A DNA stretch of 64,000 nt. Source: Zonotrichia leucophrys gambelii (Eukaryota > Chordata > Aves > Passeriformes > Passerellidae). Both the position numbers and the translations under genes were made by a program. Below, piece after piece: positions 37,214 to 51,800 of this stretch (its first letter is position 1; every line of letters starts with the position of its first letter). The DNA is taken from assembly GCF_028769735.1 (NCBI RefSeq), contig NC_088171.1, positions 141,257,917 through 141,321,916 on the forward strand, in the 5' to 3' direction. Under the pieces are notes generated by a model. That model was not told the DNA's origin and did not search any database. It was given only the letters and a program-made list of their open reading frames with translations.

Positions 37214-40200
37214 TCCTCAGGATTTTGAGGTGTTCAATCATATAACAAAGAAAAAAGAGGATAGTCCAAGCTCCCTGCATAAACACTCTCTGCAGGTCTC
37301 AATTATCTAGTAAAATACCACTGTGTACCAAGTTAGCCTTTGTGAAAAGCAAAGCATTTTTATTTGCAACAGTGACGTGACTCCACGCCCCTGCTGAGCG
37401 CTGTACTGTACTCCTCAGACACTCCTGCTGATTTCTGTGGGAGATAATGTCTTGTTCTATGTGTGACAAGACCAATTCCCTCACCCCCACCCCATGCCCC
37501 TATCATTCATCCTGAGAGTGGATAAACATTGTTCACTGCCTATCAGCCCAGTGACAAGAAAGGTAAAAGACAGGGGACTACAGAGGCTTTCAAGTACAAT
37601 GTGTGGATTGGAAAGATGAATCTCAAGTACAGTTCCTGCAGAGGTCTGAGAGGTGACTGTGTACTCAGGTTACCCTGGGGTAATGAAGAGTCAGCAGATC
37701 AGAACAAGGATCTCAGCCTGTGGCACAGAACAGGAGTTTGCAGTTCCAGCATTTCCCAGGCCCTGCTGCACCTGGCAGTCCCACGCTGCTCCCAGCTCAC
37801 CTGAACAAAGGCTTCAATGCAGCAGCAAAAATCAACAGGTCTTTCACCAGGCTGGCTCCCTGCTCCACTGCTTCCCAGGCTGATTTCCTAAACTCTGACT
37901 GTGAACCTGACTCTGATTTACTCTGTGCCCCCTCTGGTCACTCCCAGCGCCTGGAGAGGACAAGCCCCACTCTGGGAGGCACTGGCTGAGGAAAGCTGGA
38001 GGCTGCACCTTCTCCCTGCTGGAGCTGCCTGCCGTGGGAGCCACCCCTGCAGGAGAAACACAAACCTGCCATGCTCAGCCCTGCCAGGGAAGTAAGAGAC
38101 AGGGTCACCCAAAACAGACGGGCCTCTCTCACTTTGTGTCTCTCAAGTATAGTGGTGGAAAATTAGCACAACGTGATTTAAGTGGAAAAAATGGAATTAA
38201 CTAAAACACTGTATTTTAGTAGAGCTGTGGAGCTGCTTTTTTCTTTTTTTGCATTAGATTTTAACACCGTAAGAAAAACAGATTAGTTCTGTTTTAAAAA
38301 ATATAGGTAGTTTAAAGCTGCATAAATATCCTAGGGTCAAAATCATACTCTCACTGATTTAAATGAGAATGAGCAGTAAAATTTTTAAAGGAATAATGTA
38401 TGTGTTGATAAAAACATAAGAGGTAACAGTAAAGCCTAAGAAAACATGACACAGCACAAAACAGCATGACAGATGGGGGGAAGGAAGAGAAGAATCAGTA
38501 TTGTGTTTAAAACACCTATTATTTAGACTGTAAGTTTTAAACAGAAAGATTTTGTTAATTTACATTAATGTTTCAAGAACACACTGAACACATTCCCTCA
38601 CAGGACAAACACCTATCTTATTTACTGACATTAAACCAGATAATCATTAAAAGCACCAGCTACTGCTGGAAGCTCTGTTCTAATTGCAAACAGCTAAGTT
38701 TTTACTAATGGAATAAAAAAAAATCAGTATTATAACAGATAGTTTTAGCTCATGTCATTACTTTTTTACTTAACTAAGGTGGAAATTCTCAGTGAAAACA
38801 CTGAATTATTGGCAGTTAACAACTAACCTTATACACAGAAATTCCCTTTGTAGACATCTGCACTGAGTGAAGGTAGAAATTATTTCCTGAATGACAGAAG
38901 TTCCTGCCTCAAACTTTAAAAAGCAGGACAGCTTATTTTTTCTGTAGAAGATCTACAATTCAGGTTTAAGGATAAACTCTGCCAGGGGTAAAGTCTTAAC
39001 AGACATGGATACATCATCATAGAAACAAAAAATTACTCTAGGGAGTACTAAAAAATATCATAATTTGTCTCTCAAATCAGTAGGTTTAAAGAAAAAGTGA
39101 TGTTTAAATAAATGTACTCTTGGATATGCTACATATTTACAGCAGTTTAATAATACAGACATTATGCCATTTAGGTGCATATTAAGTTAAATTTTAATTT
39201 CCAAATCAAATGTATTTTAGACATAAATTTAGAAAAATAGGAACTAATCATTAATTGAAAAACAAGATATGCATAATTCACTGTAGAAAAAGGACAGAAG
39301 TAAAAATTAATAATCTGAGTGTATGTTGAGATAAAGTAACAATCCCTGATGTAATTTATCGCTTTACAAAAAAATCTCTGCAAACCACCACAATATCAAA
39401 CAACGAGAATCACTTGCCATTTACCAAAGTTATGGAAAGCATAAATTCAACTCAAAATTAGGAGAAATTGTTTATATCAGTGTTCCCTACATTCAGATTG
39501 AAGCTATGATCAAATCACCTATCCCATTATTCTGGGTTCCATACATTAGGACTGCTTTTCAATTAATGCATTAGTTAAATGATACCTGGGCAAGACAGGG
39601 AAATACAAAGGCAGGTCAGGAGGGGTAAGATGAACATGTCTGGTTATTAAATCAACCAAATCAGAAGAGCCCAGGATACAACTGGGGCGTGGTGCTCAAA
39701 GAGAATGTTTGTAAGAGTGTCCAAGTTTAGCATAGAAAATAGGCAGGCCTGGAAACCCCATGGGAATAAGATGCATCTGCTGTTGTAAGCAGCCCCAGAA
39801 AAATGTTACTGGTTCACTAGCCTGGGGCAAGCTTTTTCTTTTTTTCCCTCTTTTCCTTTTTTGACAGCCAAGTACAATATTAGCTTGCGTTTTTTTGTCA
39901 TCGTCAAGCTGAGGCTGGGTGAGAATATTTTGTGTCTAGACTAATAAATGTTTGTAAGGATTTTGCAAGACTGGTTTATGGGAATAGAACCCTCTTTTTG
40001 TTTTTCTGCTGGAAAAAGCAGCATTAAAAACAAATGAGCACCATCATGCATTTGTTTTAAATTGCATATTAGAGCACTGCTATTTTGTGTGCAATCAATA
40101 CATAATTTGGAAGAAAGATGCTTTTAAAATTCAAAGCTATCCCTGAGCAGCTAAGGTTCTCTTGGAAACTGAAGGAGGAGTCTGAAATTATTGTTCTTTT

Positions 40201-43200
40201 GTTTGCATCCCCCAGTGGGAAAGGCAGCACACAACTAGAAACCACTGTGCTTTGAGGCTGCACGAATCATTAAGAATGAAGATCAGTCCCCCCTCCATTT
40301 AAACATTAGATATTAAAACTGAATCTAGGACAAAGGTAAGCTAATCAGACTCCTTTTCAAGCTGTTATTGGGTTAAATATAATATCAAAGGGATTACATA
40401 AATCTTGTAACTCTCTCTATAGAAATTTTAAAAAGATACTTATATTTTGCAAAACAGCCTGTCTAGACCCCAATTACAAGCATCAACTTAATCAGTGAAA
40501 ATCAGTGGGATATGCATGGACCAAAACCTACATTTTCCTTTTAATATTTGTTTCGGAGGGCGGGGTATCTCAAGATGAAATGGCTGACTGAGCTTTTTAT
40601 TTCATTGCTTTGGATGGAAATGCCTGAATCTTTGCACACAAAGTGGTGCTGAAGCTGCTCTGGTGCAAAGCAATGTTCAGCCCTAACCCTCCAGTGAGCT
40701 CTCACCCTCAGCCTCTGTCTCTGCAGCAACAGGGCTCAAACACTGCCTGCTGAAGGAGAGGGCTCCTCTTCAGTAATTCACAGACAGTAATTACTAGCTG
40801 CAATTGACATTACATCTGGAAATAGGATAGTCACTCATATAAAGCAGCACATAGCTGCAAATCCTAAACTTAGAATTACCTTGTGCCTATATGTATCTGG
40901 TTTAAACTGCAGTGAAAGTGTTCCTCACTCTTTGTCAATGAGTGTGAAATCAGGGTATGGGGCCCACACTGTCATCATCCATGCAAATATCAATATACTG
41001 GAAAGCTTTCAACACAAAGGAATCTGAATTTCAGTGTACGGAGTGATGTAAAACTTTTCCCTCTCTGGACTTTATGGACAATTATTAATATATCTTTCTA
41101 AGGGTGTGTGCTTGTGATTAATTCTTACTATATGTAGAAAGAGTAAACTTACTCTTCTTCAATACCACTCTTTTCTCCCATCTCTTCCCTCCTTTCCCCC
41201 TAAAGAAACAAACAGCTGATATTAGCAAGGCCTTATATTTCCCTTGGATTAACCAAGGAAATAGAGAGTTTTAAATAAGAAAGCTACATGTCAAGAATCA
41301 GAGTTAAAATGAATTGTTTTGGACTGATAAACACCCAAAGTTGTAGGCATCTCACAAAAAACCTCACCATAAGGAGTCTCTTCCATGCTAAATTACTGTT
41401 TTTAATGCAATAAAAAATTAGTTCTCTATTCACCAACTAATTCCAAAAAAAAAATTACGTAAAATGTATTAATAAGTCAAATTTGAAAAACACTCATAAG
41501 TTACAAGTAGTGAAGCTCTGTGTGTTTGCATCATATTTAAGCAGATACCTACAATGTCAGCAGGGACCTTGTATGGGCATCAATTCCTCAAACTGATCCA
41601 TGAACAAAAAACCCAAACTCACACGACACACTGAGTGTGGTGAGCCTTTTGTCAGACCAGATCCCCCTGAGAAGTTTGGAGGACAGAGAACCATTCAGTA
41701 TTCAACACAGCAAACAAGGCTGAACACTGTGCAGTGCTGAACCCTCCAAAAATTCCACTGCACCTACAAATGCATTTTACCTTGCTGAAATCTTGCTGAG
41801 AAACAGAAACTCCTGAGCTTTCATGCCTGCTCCATCTAATTCACTTGGCAACGGCTGCCAAGTGCCCAACTCCTGATACAACTTGGATTTGCAGAGCACT
41901 CTCAGCTTCCACTGATTTCCTGAGGGCATCTGGTCCATGTATAAAGGCAGTATCTTTCTACTTTGAAGGTATTCCAAAGATTGACTGGAAATCTGGAGTC
42001 TTTGAGGAAGCCTACAGCTGTAACTAACATTTTACTTCCAGCCTTCCACACTCAGGTAGTTAATAATTGTTCTTTTCTTATTCCATCCCCACTGTTTCCC
42101 CTCTACTCTTTTTCAGACATACAGCATGCCTAGACCTCAACTAACCTAATTACCAAGACAGAGCCTTACACCCATGCACAGAGCCAGTAAGAGTTTTAAA
42201 ATCAACAGCATTTTGACATACAAACCAAGTTTTTCCATTGTAACACAGAGAGGAAAGTAATCACATTAGTACCATATTTTGTGTACATTAATCTATTTCA
42301 CAGCTTTAAGATAGGCAAGCTTAGAGACCTCTACCAAGATTGCCTTCGACTATACAAACATGCACTTCCATCTATGAAGTCCTTAGCTCCTTTCTAAACT
42401 AAAACAATGTTAAAATAATCCCAGTCCTAACCTATAAACAATGATTCAAGCCCTAAAATCTCTATGTTTACCCATTCACAGAATTCACTGTGAGTTAACA
42501 GCTATTTTCCATCTAATAAACATGGTTTGAAGATGCTTTGAAGGTTCAGAGTACTGAACACGTGGAGCTTTTACCACAACCATCAGGAAGTTCAAAAGCT
42601 CATTTCTGTCCTTGCATTTGGTGCTCCCAGACCAGCCTGGCTGTGCCAAGCAGCAGGGCTGGGGTTACAAACTCCTCATTCCACAGCTCTGGCTGCCCCC
42701 CCTCACACACAACTGTCAGCCCTCAGGCCTTGAGCAACGCTCTCACACTGGGGCTCCCCTCAAGGCATGTGAGGTTCCTTTAAATCCTAGAGAGACCATT
42801 AGACAAGGAAGGTGAGCAGCATACTGCAAACCAGCACCAGAGAAGGCCCAGGTGCATTCAGTGAGCCCAGAATACCAAAGTCACTTTCTTAAATGGCTCC
42901 AAACACGATGCAGAAGCTGTTCTTTTGAAGTAGAATACATAAAGTTCCTTTAGACCTGTCAGGTACAAGCAGAGATTATGCTAAAGAATGTTTGCAACAT
43001 GAAGTTCTTTGCTACCTTTTAGATCTTTTAAGAAGTGCAAACAGCAGCAATATTGAAAGTTCTTTACAATTTTTCCTGAAGGTTCTCCAATCACGCTTTA
43101 GTTGTCAGCAATTTTCCTGTCCTCCGTACATGACAATGTGTCTTATAATCTCAATGGTACAATAAATGTAGGCTATGTTCTGCCCCTTCAGATTATACTG

Positions 43201-43648
43201 CTTTAAAGTGAATTATACTGAACTGTAACATTTCCTATGATCTCAAAGCTCTTAAGGATAAAAGAGTGGTGCACACCTTCTAACAAGTGACAATAGCCAA
43301 CTTTTGCTCAGTTTGGGCTGATCTCTGAAGCTGGTTAGAAAGAATCCCCTGGTAGTACAGGCACTGTTCTAAGAAATACATTGCAGTTCACTGAACTCTG
43401 AAGGATATGATAAAGACCTGAGTGGACCCCCTGAAGTGCCATCCAGTTCCTGACAGAAAGACCACAGAACTGGAAATGAACCATCAGTGAAAGTGGTGCA
43501 AGGCACAGAATTATGAAATGCCATCTGGTTGGTACAGGATAAGGAAATGTATCATTTTGGTGGCTTCCACCTCCACAGAAAAATAAAGAACTGTTTATGC
43601 AGCAAAATGGTTTGAGTATTTGGGAAAGTCCTCAACTAGCCATGAAAA

Positions 43649-43705
43649 TAAAAAAAAAAAAAAAAAGAGAAAAAAGAGAAAAGAGAGAAAAAAAGAGAAA
43701 AGATG
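43649..43705. repeat. Poly-A / GAAAA purine-rich simple repeat
   Basis: About 18 A followed by repeated GAGAAAAAA / GAGAAAA blocks. It is a purine-only tract in the presumed ZHX1 intron 1. Confidence 0.9.
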
Positions 43706-46059
43706 ATTTGGAATAAAAGAATAAAAGACAGTAAATTTGAATTAATAGAACTAATAATGCTGAAAACATAAATAGTCACATCCCTTTAATGCCTGATTTG
43801 ATAATATTAGAAACTTAAATAATAACAGAAAATTGTATTCTTAGAGGTGTACATTCAGCAAAGGTGACAGGACTGACAGGTAGTGGGGAGCTACACAAGT
43901 AGAACACTACACTCACTACTGCTGCCTATTTAGGAAATAGGAAGCAAACAAAAGGGAAAATGGGACTAAACTGAAAATTGCATCACTTGTTTACAAGTCC
44001 CTGACAACTCAGAAGCAAACCATCTTGGACATTTATGGATCAATGACCCTGCATCTGAAGCACAAGGAGAGGGAATATTGACCATTTACATGCAGGAGAG
44101 AACAGCATGTCCATGCACTCAGAGAAAAACATTCAGAACACTCCCTCATGCCATGACTCCACAACTGTTATCACACAGGATTTTAACTGATCATTCTGAA
44201 AAATTTACAGCAAGCTAAGGATTTATAAAAATTAGAAAACATAAAATTCTGAATTTGATACTGTGAAACCTTTACTAGACCTCAGCTTGATGGTAAAGAG
44301 AAACTGATTGCCAAAATAAAAATTAGCCATAGCTTAGCTGCAAGTGATTGCGCCTCGGCTGTATTTATTGTTCACAAACAAAAAAACCCACAGGTAATGT
44401 GTACTTGGTTCTTTAAAAAATCCAGGCTGCAAAAAATCCTGAACTCAGACTTAAGGAAAGAATCTGACTTCAAAGATGAGCAACTGTTTTTCAAATAAGA
44501 CTCTTCTAAAGTTACATACAAACAAACAGGTCACCAAACACAACTAGATGAGAAAGTTACCCAAAATTTAAACCTTTCCCTCAGACTACATATAAACACA
44601 TCGTGGGAAACCCAGGGGAAAATCTCAGCCACAGCAATAAGCTCAACTGAAATGCTACAGAGGGCCCAGTGAAGCAAAAGACACAAAAAACAGTCTTCTG
44701 GGTACATTAGGAACAAAAGGAATCCTAGCAGTATTACAAAGTTCATTATTGGACAGAAATTCTTCAGTGTGGAGAATCTACACAAGGGAGAACCGTTCAA
44801 CACATAGCTCTAAGTCTCCAAAGGTAAGTATTGTGACAAACTTTGTGATAAATATTGTCTATTCCTGTAATAAAATACAGTTATAAACAGCAGCTAAGGG
44901 TAGATATCAGGACACTGGATCCAGCTAAAGCACTCACATGAAGAAAGGTGTTGCAAGAGATGAAATAATCCAGAAGAGAGCCATAAGAAACATTAGGAAA
45001 GTAGAAAAGAAAGCCTCACAAAGGAAACCTCTACCTCAAAGTACTGTGTCTCCCCAGGCCAAGTTTGGGGACAATCACAGTAAAAATCCAAATATCAGAG
45101 CAAAGGGCTCTTCTGTCTAGCCAAGAAACAAGAAGCACCAGCCTATATTTAAAAGCAAATAATTTCAGTTATACAAAATGGCATCTACTTCTAATCCGCT
45201 CAGGGGAATTCATTTAACACCACCAGCGGAATTGACTGCCTTGCTGGCAATGTTTAAAGAAAGTAACAAAAGGGTTTCTAAATTATGCATTTTTGCTCCA
45301 AGAGGTCTTAATTTAGGGCAGTTCTCTAGTCTACATCACACAGGTTGTTTTAAAGAGGGTTTCTGTAAGTACTCACAAGCGTTCTTTTTTTTGGCATGAA
45401 ATCCTTCTGAATAAAAACAAAAAACAGACCGCTGGTGAAAACCAACAGCACAGCTTTTAAAATTCCCCTCTCATTCCTATGTTTGAAGGAATATTTGTTT
45501 TCATGTACCAAGTTTCATAACGAAATTCACTTTTTATTTATACAATGCTTATGTCCTTTGAAATGCTCAATAAACTCTCTATATGTCTTATTTTAGGAGT
45601 AAGTGGCACCTATGCCAGCTTGCAGACCAAGACATCTCAGCCTTTGCTATTTGACATGACACTTTCTACACAGTAAACTTGCCCATCTTTCCATTAACTA
45701 TTTAACCTACCAAGCAGCTCAGAAATAAAGTGCAAGTACCTACCAGATAATAATCACTACTGCAGATACTCTGAGCCCTTTCAGAGATCCAGAACTGCCT
45801 CCATTACATGGTTTATTGAAGCTGGTGTTGGTTTCCAGTGCTGCACATCCTGGTATAGGGGAGAGCTGAGCATCAGAACGCACCTCAAAACCCAGGCAGC
45901 CCCAGAGAGGCAAACCAGACATCTTCCCCAACTTTGCCTGCACATACACTGTACTGCTCCTTCATGCTCGCCCCCGCACCGCAACGCCACGGGATGCAAG
46001 ATAACTCTGGAGCCAGAACTTCATGGCTCGCTGCCTGCCGTCAGTCTGTCTGTCTGTCA

Positions 46060-47260
46060 GTCCGTCCGTCCTCCGGAACGCCAGCGGTGACAGCGGGAGG
46101 AACTCGCCGGCTCCTCCGGGCGCACCGGGATTGAACTTCTTGATTCTCCTTTCTGACTGACAAGTCAGACAGATTTTCCTCCGCCCTGAGGCGAGCAAAG
46201 CCCCGTGCAGGCTCCCGGCACGGGGTGGAGGAAGAAGAAAGGGGAGAGGAGCTCGTTCTCGGAGGGGTCTGACCCCACTGCGGGTCGGGTCGGGGGGAAC
46301 GCACAGTCCGCGTCCAAGGGATGCCGGCTCTGCCTCCAGCAGCCCGCCCGGAGCCCGCCGCCCCCGACGGGCGATGACCCCCGGCCGCGGGGGCAGCGCC
46401 TCCGCCAGACAATGGGGAGGCGGGAGGGCGCGGCCGCCCCACCGCGCCCACCCCGCGGGCTCCGTCCCCGTGGGGCCCGGCCCGCCCGCCCTCGCCGCCC
46501 GGGAGCCGCCCCCGCCCCGGGGCGGCAGCGCTGTCCCGTCCCTACCAGAGGAGCGCCCGGCCCGCTCCCGGGGGAAGCGGGGGCGGGCGCAGGGCGCGCC
46601 TTCCCGGGCAGCGGGGTCACCCTCCCGCCTCCCGGCGCCGAGAGCCCCCCGAGCGAGTCCCTACCTGCCGGCGCCGCTCCGCCTCGCCCCCTCAGCCCGC
46701 GCCGCCGCCCGCCCGCCGCCTGCGCTCACGGCCGCGCCGCCATCTTGCGCTTCACAAACTACTGCACTTCTTTCGGGGCGGGGGGGCGGCGGATGGGCCG
46801 GGAGCTCCCAACGCCGCGGCCGCCCGCGCCCTCGCCTCGCCCCGCGGCGCCCACTCGCATCCTCCCGGCGCGGCGCTGCCCTGGGGCGGGAGCGCGGCGA
46901 GCGCGGACGGCGCGGCCCCTGCCTCAGCCGCCCTGGCAGCGAGCGGGGGCGGAGCCGCTCCCGCCGCCCCGCCCGTCAGGCGGCGGACACCGGGCGCGGG
47001 GGCTGCCCCGGCACCGCAGCGCCGCAGCCCGGGGACACCGGCGGCTCCTGGGCGGCCCGGGCTGGAGCGGGGGTGGCGGGCTGGGAGCCCCGGGCGGCAG
47101 CCGCGCCCCCGCTGGCAAACTTCGGCTCCGCGCTCGGGCCTCCCGCCGCGGCCGGGACGGGCTGAGGGACAGCGGCGCCCCCAGCCCGGGAAGGGCTTTG
47201 CTGCCGCTCCCGCCCGGAGCTGCCGCCGAGGGTCAACACGGCCGCAGGGTCCCGGCACCC
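46060..47260 (-). promoter_or_regulatory. ZHX1: CpG island, probable ZHX1 promoter and first exon
   Basis: A strongly CpG-rich 1.2-kb block between ATAD2 and ZHX1. On the minus strand a donor CGGCAG/GTAGGG (46,665/46,664) ends a likely non-coding first exon. About 75 bases upstream is AAGATGGCGGC, a YY1-type element often found just downstream of TATA-less start sites. Its ATG opens a 5-codon upstream ORF ending TGA. ATAD2 ends to the right and transcribes toward this block, so ZHX1 is the natural owner. The reverse direction could also drive a non-coding transcript. A (TCTG)n tract flanks it near 46,043-46,060. Confidence 0.7.
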
Positions 47261-47299
47261 AAACCAGCGCGAGTGAGGACAGAAGGAGCGGCTCTAACG

Positions 47300-48030
47300 A
47301 AAATGGCATTTCCCACACCCTGGGTTGTTGGGGGTTTTTTGTTAGTTAGAGAACTTGGAGAAAGGAGACCTCTCTCCCTTTACTACGTACAAAATCTTTT
47401 AATCAGTATTTGGGTTTAACTCTCACTGCCCAGTTCTCAAAAATGTTGTTTCCCTACACTATTTTTCTCATCACGGTGCACTATTTTGGGTCAGACAGTA
47501 AAGTGTGACACTTTCCTCAAGAAAGAAAAAAGAAATACATAGGGAACGCTTAACTGTTCACAGGTGGACACAAAAGATGGAAGATTTACACAATGGGGAA
47601 GCTTTTTAAAAATCTTCCTAGGTACAGGACCCTGTCGAGCCTAATGGCAGTGCTCAAAACAGAAGTTTTATCCCAGGAATGTTTCTGGTTCCTCAATTCC
47701 ACACTGTGCTCTTAGGAGATGCACTCAACAGGCTGCCTGCCTCGAGTCACATTGAAATTGGCAATGTCAGCCAAGAAGGAGATCGAGTTAAGGACATTAG
47801 TTCATTTATTACATTGCCAATGTTATAAACTGCATTAAAATGTAAATTTTCTTTTTTTTCTTCTCCTGAGCTTGTCTTTGCTCTATAATCCATACACTGA
47901 GAGGAGAGGAAGCTGATCACATGCAGTTCTTATTTTAAAACCATAGTATTTGTCCTTGTGTCTTAAATGCAAGATTATCAATGATCAAAACTGTTCTGTG
48001 ATTAAAATAGAGCAGACCACCCACCACTAA
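47300..48030. other. Spacer between the ATAD2 end and the ZHX1 CpG island
   Basis: Unique AT-rich sequence of about 0.7 kb with no coding features or repeats that I recognise. Confidence 0.6.
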
Positions 48031-48044
48031 AAAGAGATGAATTT

Positions 48045-48896
48045 TTTATTAATACCCACCAAACAATACAGAGAAAAAAAATCTACATAGCACACCAATG
48101 TTTGAACAAACACAGTAGAAGGACACAAAAAGAGACCACTACTGACAGAGGTAAGAAACCAAACACAGAGAAGGATTGCACAGTTTGGCGTTCAGTATCA
48201 CCACACGTTGTGTACATGAGGTGACAGAACAGCAGAGTGAAGGGTCATGCCACATATTTTACCATGATTTATATAAAATTTTATTTTCATATAGTTAAAC
48301 TTTGTCTTACTTTTTAAATAACTATCAAATTAACAGATAATTTTTCTCTGCTGGTTTGAAGAGAAATACTTCTTCAAAACAGGGTACTGCTTTGCTTTAC
48401 TTCAATATATTTATCACCAACAATATATTCACTTTTATGTAATAAACAGATATGATTCTTCCCAGGTGACTAGAAAACTATTTACAACTGAATTCAACTA
48501 CAAGCCATCTGATGAATTAACAATTTGTGGTAAAATGCTTTTCTCCAGTATTAAGATTGTCATTATTACAAGCAACTTTACCTTAGAAAGTTACAGTAGT
48601 AAATCTTGCTTTGTTTCAAGTTAGGTTTTCTTTTAAAGAGAGGTACTGAAATTATCTATTCAGATCTGCTGAGTTCAAAAGGCAATCACAGCAGTATGTC
48701 ACATTAAAATATACATATCTAGAAGGGAAATATCAAAGTCATTAAATGACTTTCTTTGAGCTTTCTTAATAAATTTTAAGATATATCTGTATAAATATAT
48801 ATGTAGACGTAGTATTTATTGAACAATGCAAAGAAAAAACAGCATGCAGTAAAAAGAAAACATTACAGAGTGTGTCAAGTATGCTGAAATCAAGTA
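48045..48896 (-). other. ATAD2: ATAD2 3'UTR with candidate polyadenylation signals
   Basis: This follows the ATAD2 stop at 48,897-48,899. AATAAA occurs on the gene strand at 48,815-48,820 (proximal), 48,280-48,285 and 48,045-48,050 (distal). Use of the distal site would give a 3'UTR of about 0.87 kb. Which sites are used cannot be told from sequence. Confidence 0.5.
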
Positions 48897-51800
48897 TCAT
48901 GTATAACTGAAGGCTGTAATTTCTTTCTTCATTGCCTAAGAAGAAAAAAAGACCAATTAGGAGTCAGTGTGAATACAAACTTAAGAAACCTGTTTGCTAC
49001 TTCATCAAAAGAAGTGAGAATGTGTGCACACAATTGATGGCAATGATTTAGCCAATGCATGTGCTACCACACCACTGTTCTGTACTCACTGGCTCCAACA
49101 CACCCTTATGCACCCAAACCAGAGAGCAGGCTAGGAAAACTGCAGGGATCTGTATCAGGGGATTATGGATCAATGGTGCTTTCAGCAATTAGAGGAGACA
49201 GTTCCCAAAGAGCCACAGCTAAAAGCTGAACTGTTCTTTTCTGCACTCTGAATAAATACTTGTTAAAGTCTCTGTTTTCATACAGTAGAACTTACTCCTG
49301 GACTGATTTGTGCAATCTCTTTGAATAGGAAATATTCTTTGGTCAAAGGTCAATGAAGCAGAAAACAAATCAAGTTCTGTCACAAAAGCTCACAAGCACC
49401 AGGATAACAAACGTGCTAAATCATGTAATTTATGATAGATAGGAGGAGGGTGCATTTTTCAGGAATGGCATCCTGCATCCAAGTAATCCTCACTGTTGCA
49501 CAATCAGAGCAAGAGCATCTGACTCTCTATCAGATGTGGAAGGAGAGATCAAGATGACCAGAATCCAAGAGAAGAGGCTTCCTGTTTTTTAAGGAAAACT
49601 GAGATGCATAAAAAAATTTTATCTATTCTTATGCATGACCACCTGGAAGACAAATGGATTCAAGGACTTTGAAGCTGAAGACTGAATATCCAACCTATCT
49701 AAATCAACTCAACGTTGGGAATGTCAGACTGGGACCATGGGTTACTGTGGAGTATTTCTGCCAAGTTCTGACAACATGGAAATCCTCTCTTACAGGAAGA
49801 GATTACAGAACCTGACTCGTTAGCATTAAACCTCCATAGGCAGGAAGCTCCCATATATGAAATGAAAGCTGCTTGAGCCATTCTAGCTAAAAAGCAAGTC
49901 TGGTGAGACTAAAGTCTCTTCTTGTTATGCCTCATACTTAGTTTCTTTTCAGGAATGGAGTGACTGCTATACAAGTGTTACCACGTGTGAGTGCCCACAA
50001 GAGGAGAACGAGGAAGTGACAGACTGAGAAAAGCACCCTCCTTTCACAGCCCCCCCAGGACTGAAGAGGTACTGGAGCAGGAGTGGTGACAGACTGGGCT
50101 GAACTGCCTTGAGAGGGCTCTGGGGGCACCCATCATCTTCAAACCTTTTCCTGCTGGAACTGCCAGCAGCTAAGCCAAATGCAACAATAGTTTTGCAATA
50201 CAGAGAAATGTCTTCCAGACTGTAATGAACAAATCTTGTAACACAGGCAACTAAGCAGCAATGAGTAATACTAAATAACCATGACATTCACAGGGCACAC
50301 GTACATATGCATAAAACACACCTATAATAATGACAGAAAGTGCTACAAGACAAAAAAATTACCTTCACTAATTCGTTTTTGTCACCATCTTCCCGGTGCT
50401 GGTAAATGCACTGGCTAAGGACAGCATACAGTTTCTCCATGCGAAATATACTGACGTTCTCAGTTACCACGGCAATAGAATGCAGCACTTGCTGAAGAAA
50501 AAAAATGGAAACCAGAGTTCAGAATAGCACAAGATAAGCAGCAAACAGAAAAGGTAGGACAGGTGTATGGCCAACTTCCCATGTGGAACTTTTTAACTGC
50601 TGCCAAAGAAGTGACTGCCTGCTCTTGTAAGTGTTCATTGAGTTCTAGGCCTATTATCAAGCAAATAAATGAAAAAACTCAAAACCCCAAACAAAAAAAA
50701 ACAAGCCCAAACAAAACCAAGCAGCTACAGTTTGGAAGGTCACCCAGCTTATTGTCTGCAAGTGAATTCCAAAGAGCCTAACACACACAGCAAGTTCCAG
50801 TGGCACCCCTGTTAAGGAGTCAAGTTTTCTAAAAGATGCATTTGACGACTGTAGCTCTGTCCTCACAGCTGAGAGCTCTGTGGTACCATCTCTGCAGTGG
50901 GCAGTTCCTTCAGAGCACACAATGCTGGCACCCTCACTCCTGAGAAACCCATGTGCATTGCCTACAGACACAGACATGAACACCACCTTCCTCACAGAGG
51001 AAGTGCAGGGGCAGGCACTGAGCCACCTCTGCTCTTTGCTGACCACTGACAGGACCCAAGGGAACAGCATGGAGCTGTGTCAGGGGAATTTAGGCTGGAT
51101 ATAAGGAAGAAGTTCTACACCCAGAGGGTGGTCAGGCAGTAGAACAGGCTCCTCAGGAAAGTGGCTACAGCACCAAGATTGACAGAGCTCATGAAACATT
51201 TAGACAATGTTCTCAAGCTCATGGCAGGATTGTTGGGAGTGCCCTGGGCAGGGCCAGGAGTTGGACTCTAACCTTCCCAGATCCCTTCCAACTCAGGATG
51301 TTCTATCATTCTATGAACACAAACCCATAAAATTTCCTTGCTTAGGAAGCCTGTCTTGAAAAGTTAATTTCTCTCTTCTCACTCCATTTCTTATCATGGC
51401 AGATAAACAGCAGCCTCCTCTGGTTTGACCCACCTCCAGGACCTCAACCTCAATTTCCTGAATTCTCCTCACTTCAACATCTCCAGATAAAGGCCAGGTC
51501 CATCTACCCTCTCCAACTCATGCAAAGGAACTTCTCTGACCCCCTGCAGCTAGGCACATTTTTGACCCTTTCAGGAACTGTATTGTAGGGTAACAACTTC
51601 TCTCCTATAGGGACTGGAAAAACCTTGTAACACTGTACCTATATGAATGTAAAATTCTATCACTGGATTTTGAAAGTGTTTGAGAAGATATTAGTATTTT
51701 ATCCAGAATGACCTTTTAAGTCAACATGCTAACTTCAAAGTCCTAAAGTCATCTCTGCTAAAAATCAGTGTACTCTTTCAGTTCCTAATAAATGAAAACA

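Larger units (their letters stand above)
30105..46663 (-). other. ZHX1: ZHX1 first intron (16.5 kb)
   Basis: The interval between the leader acceptor at 30.1 kb and the donor CGGCAG/GTAGGG at 46,665/46,664. It is AT-rich and mostly unique. It holds a CR1 tail (37.1 kb), a 23-bp minisatellite (34.5 kb), a purine-rich tract (43.65 kb) and a plus-strand exon-like frame (35.1 kb). No other gene is recognised. The intron assignment rests on splice sites and position, not on transcript data. Confidence 0.55.

Noticed and set aside
46205..47419. Open frames of 404 and 263 codons on the plus strand and 188 on the minus strand
   Set aside because: They lie in the ZHX1 CpG island and consist of Pro/Arg/Gly/Ala runs with overlapping rivals in other frames. 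This is the pattern of GC-rich non-coding sequence.
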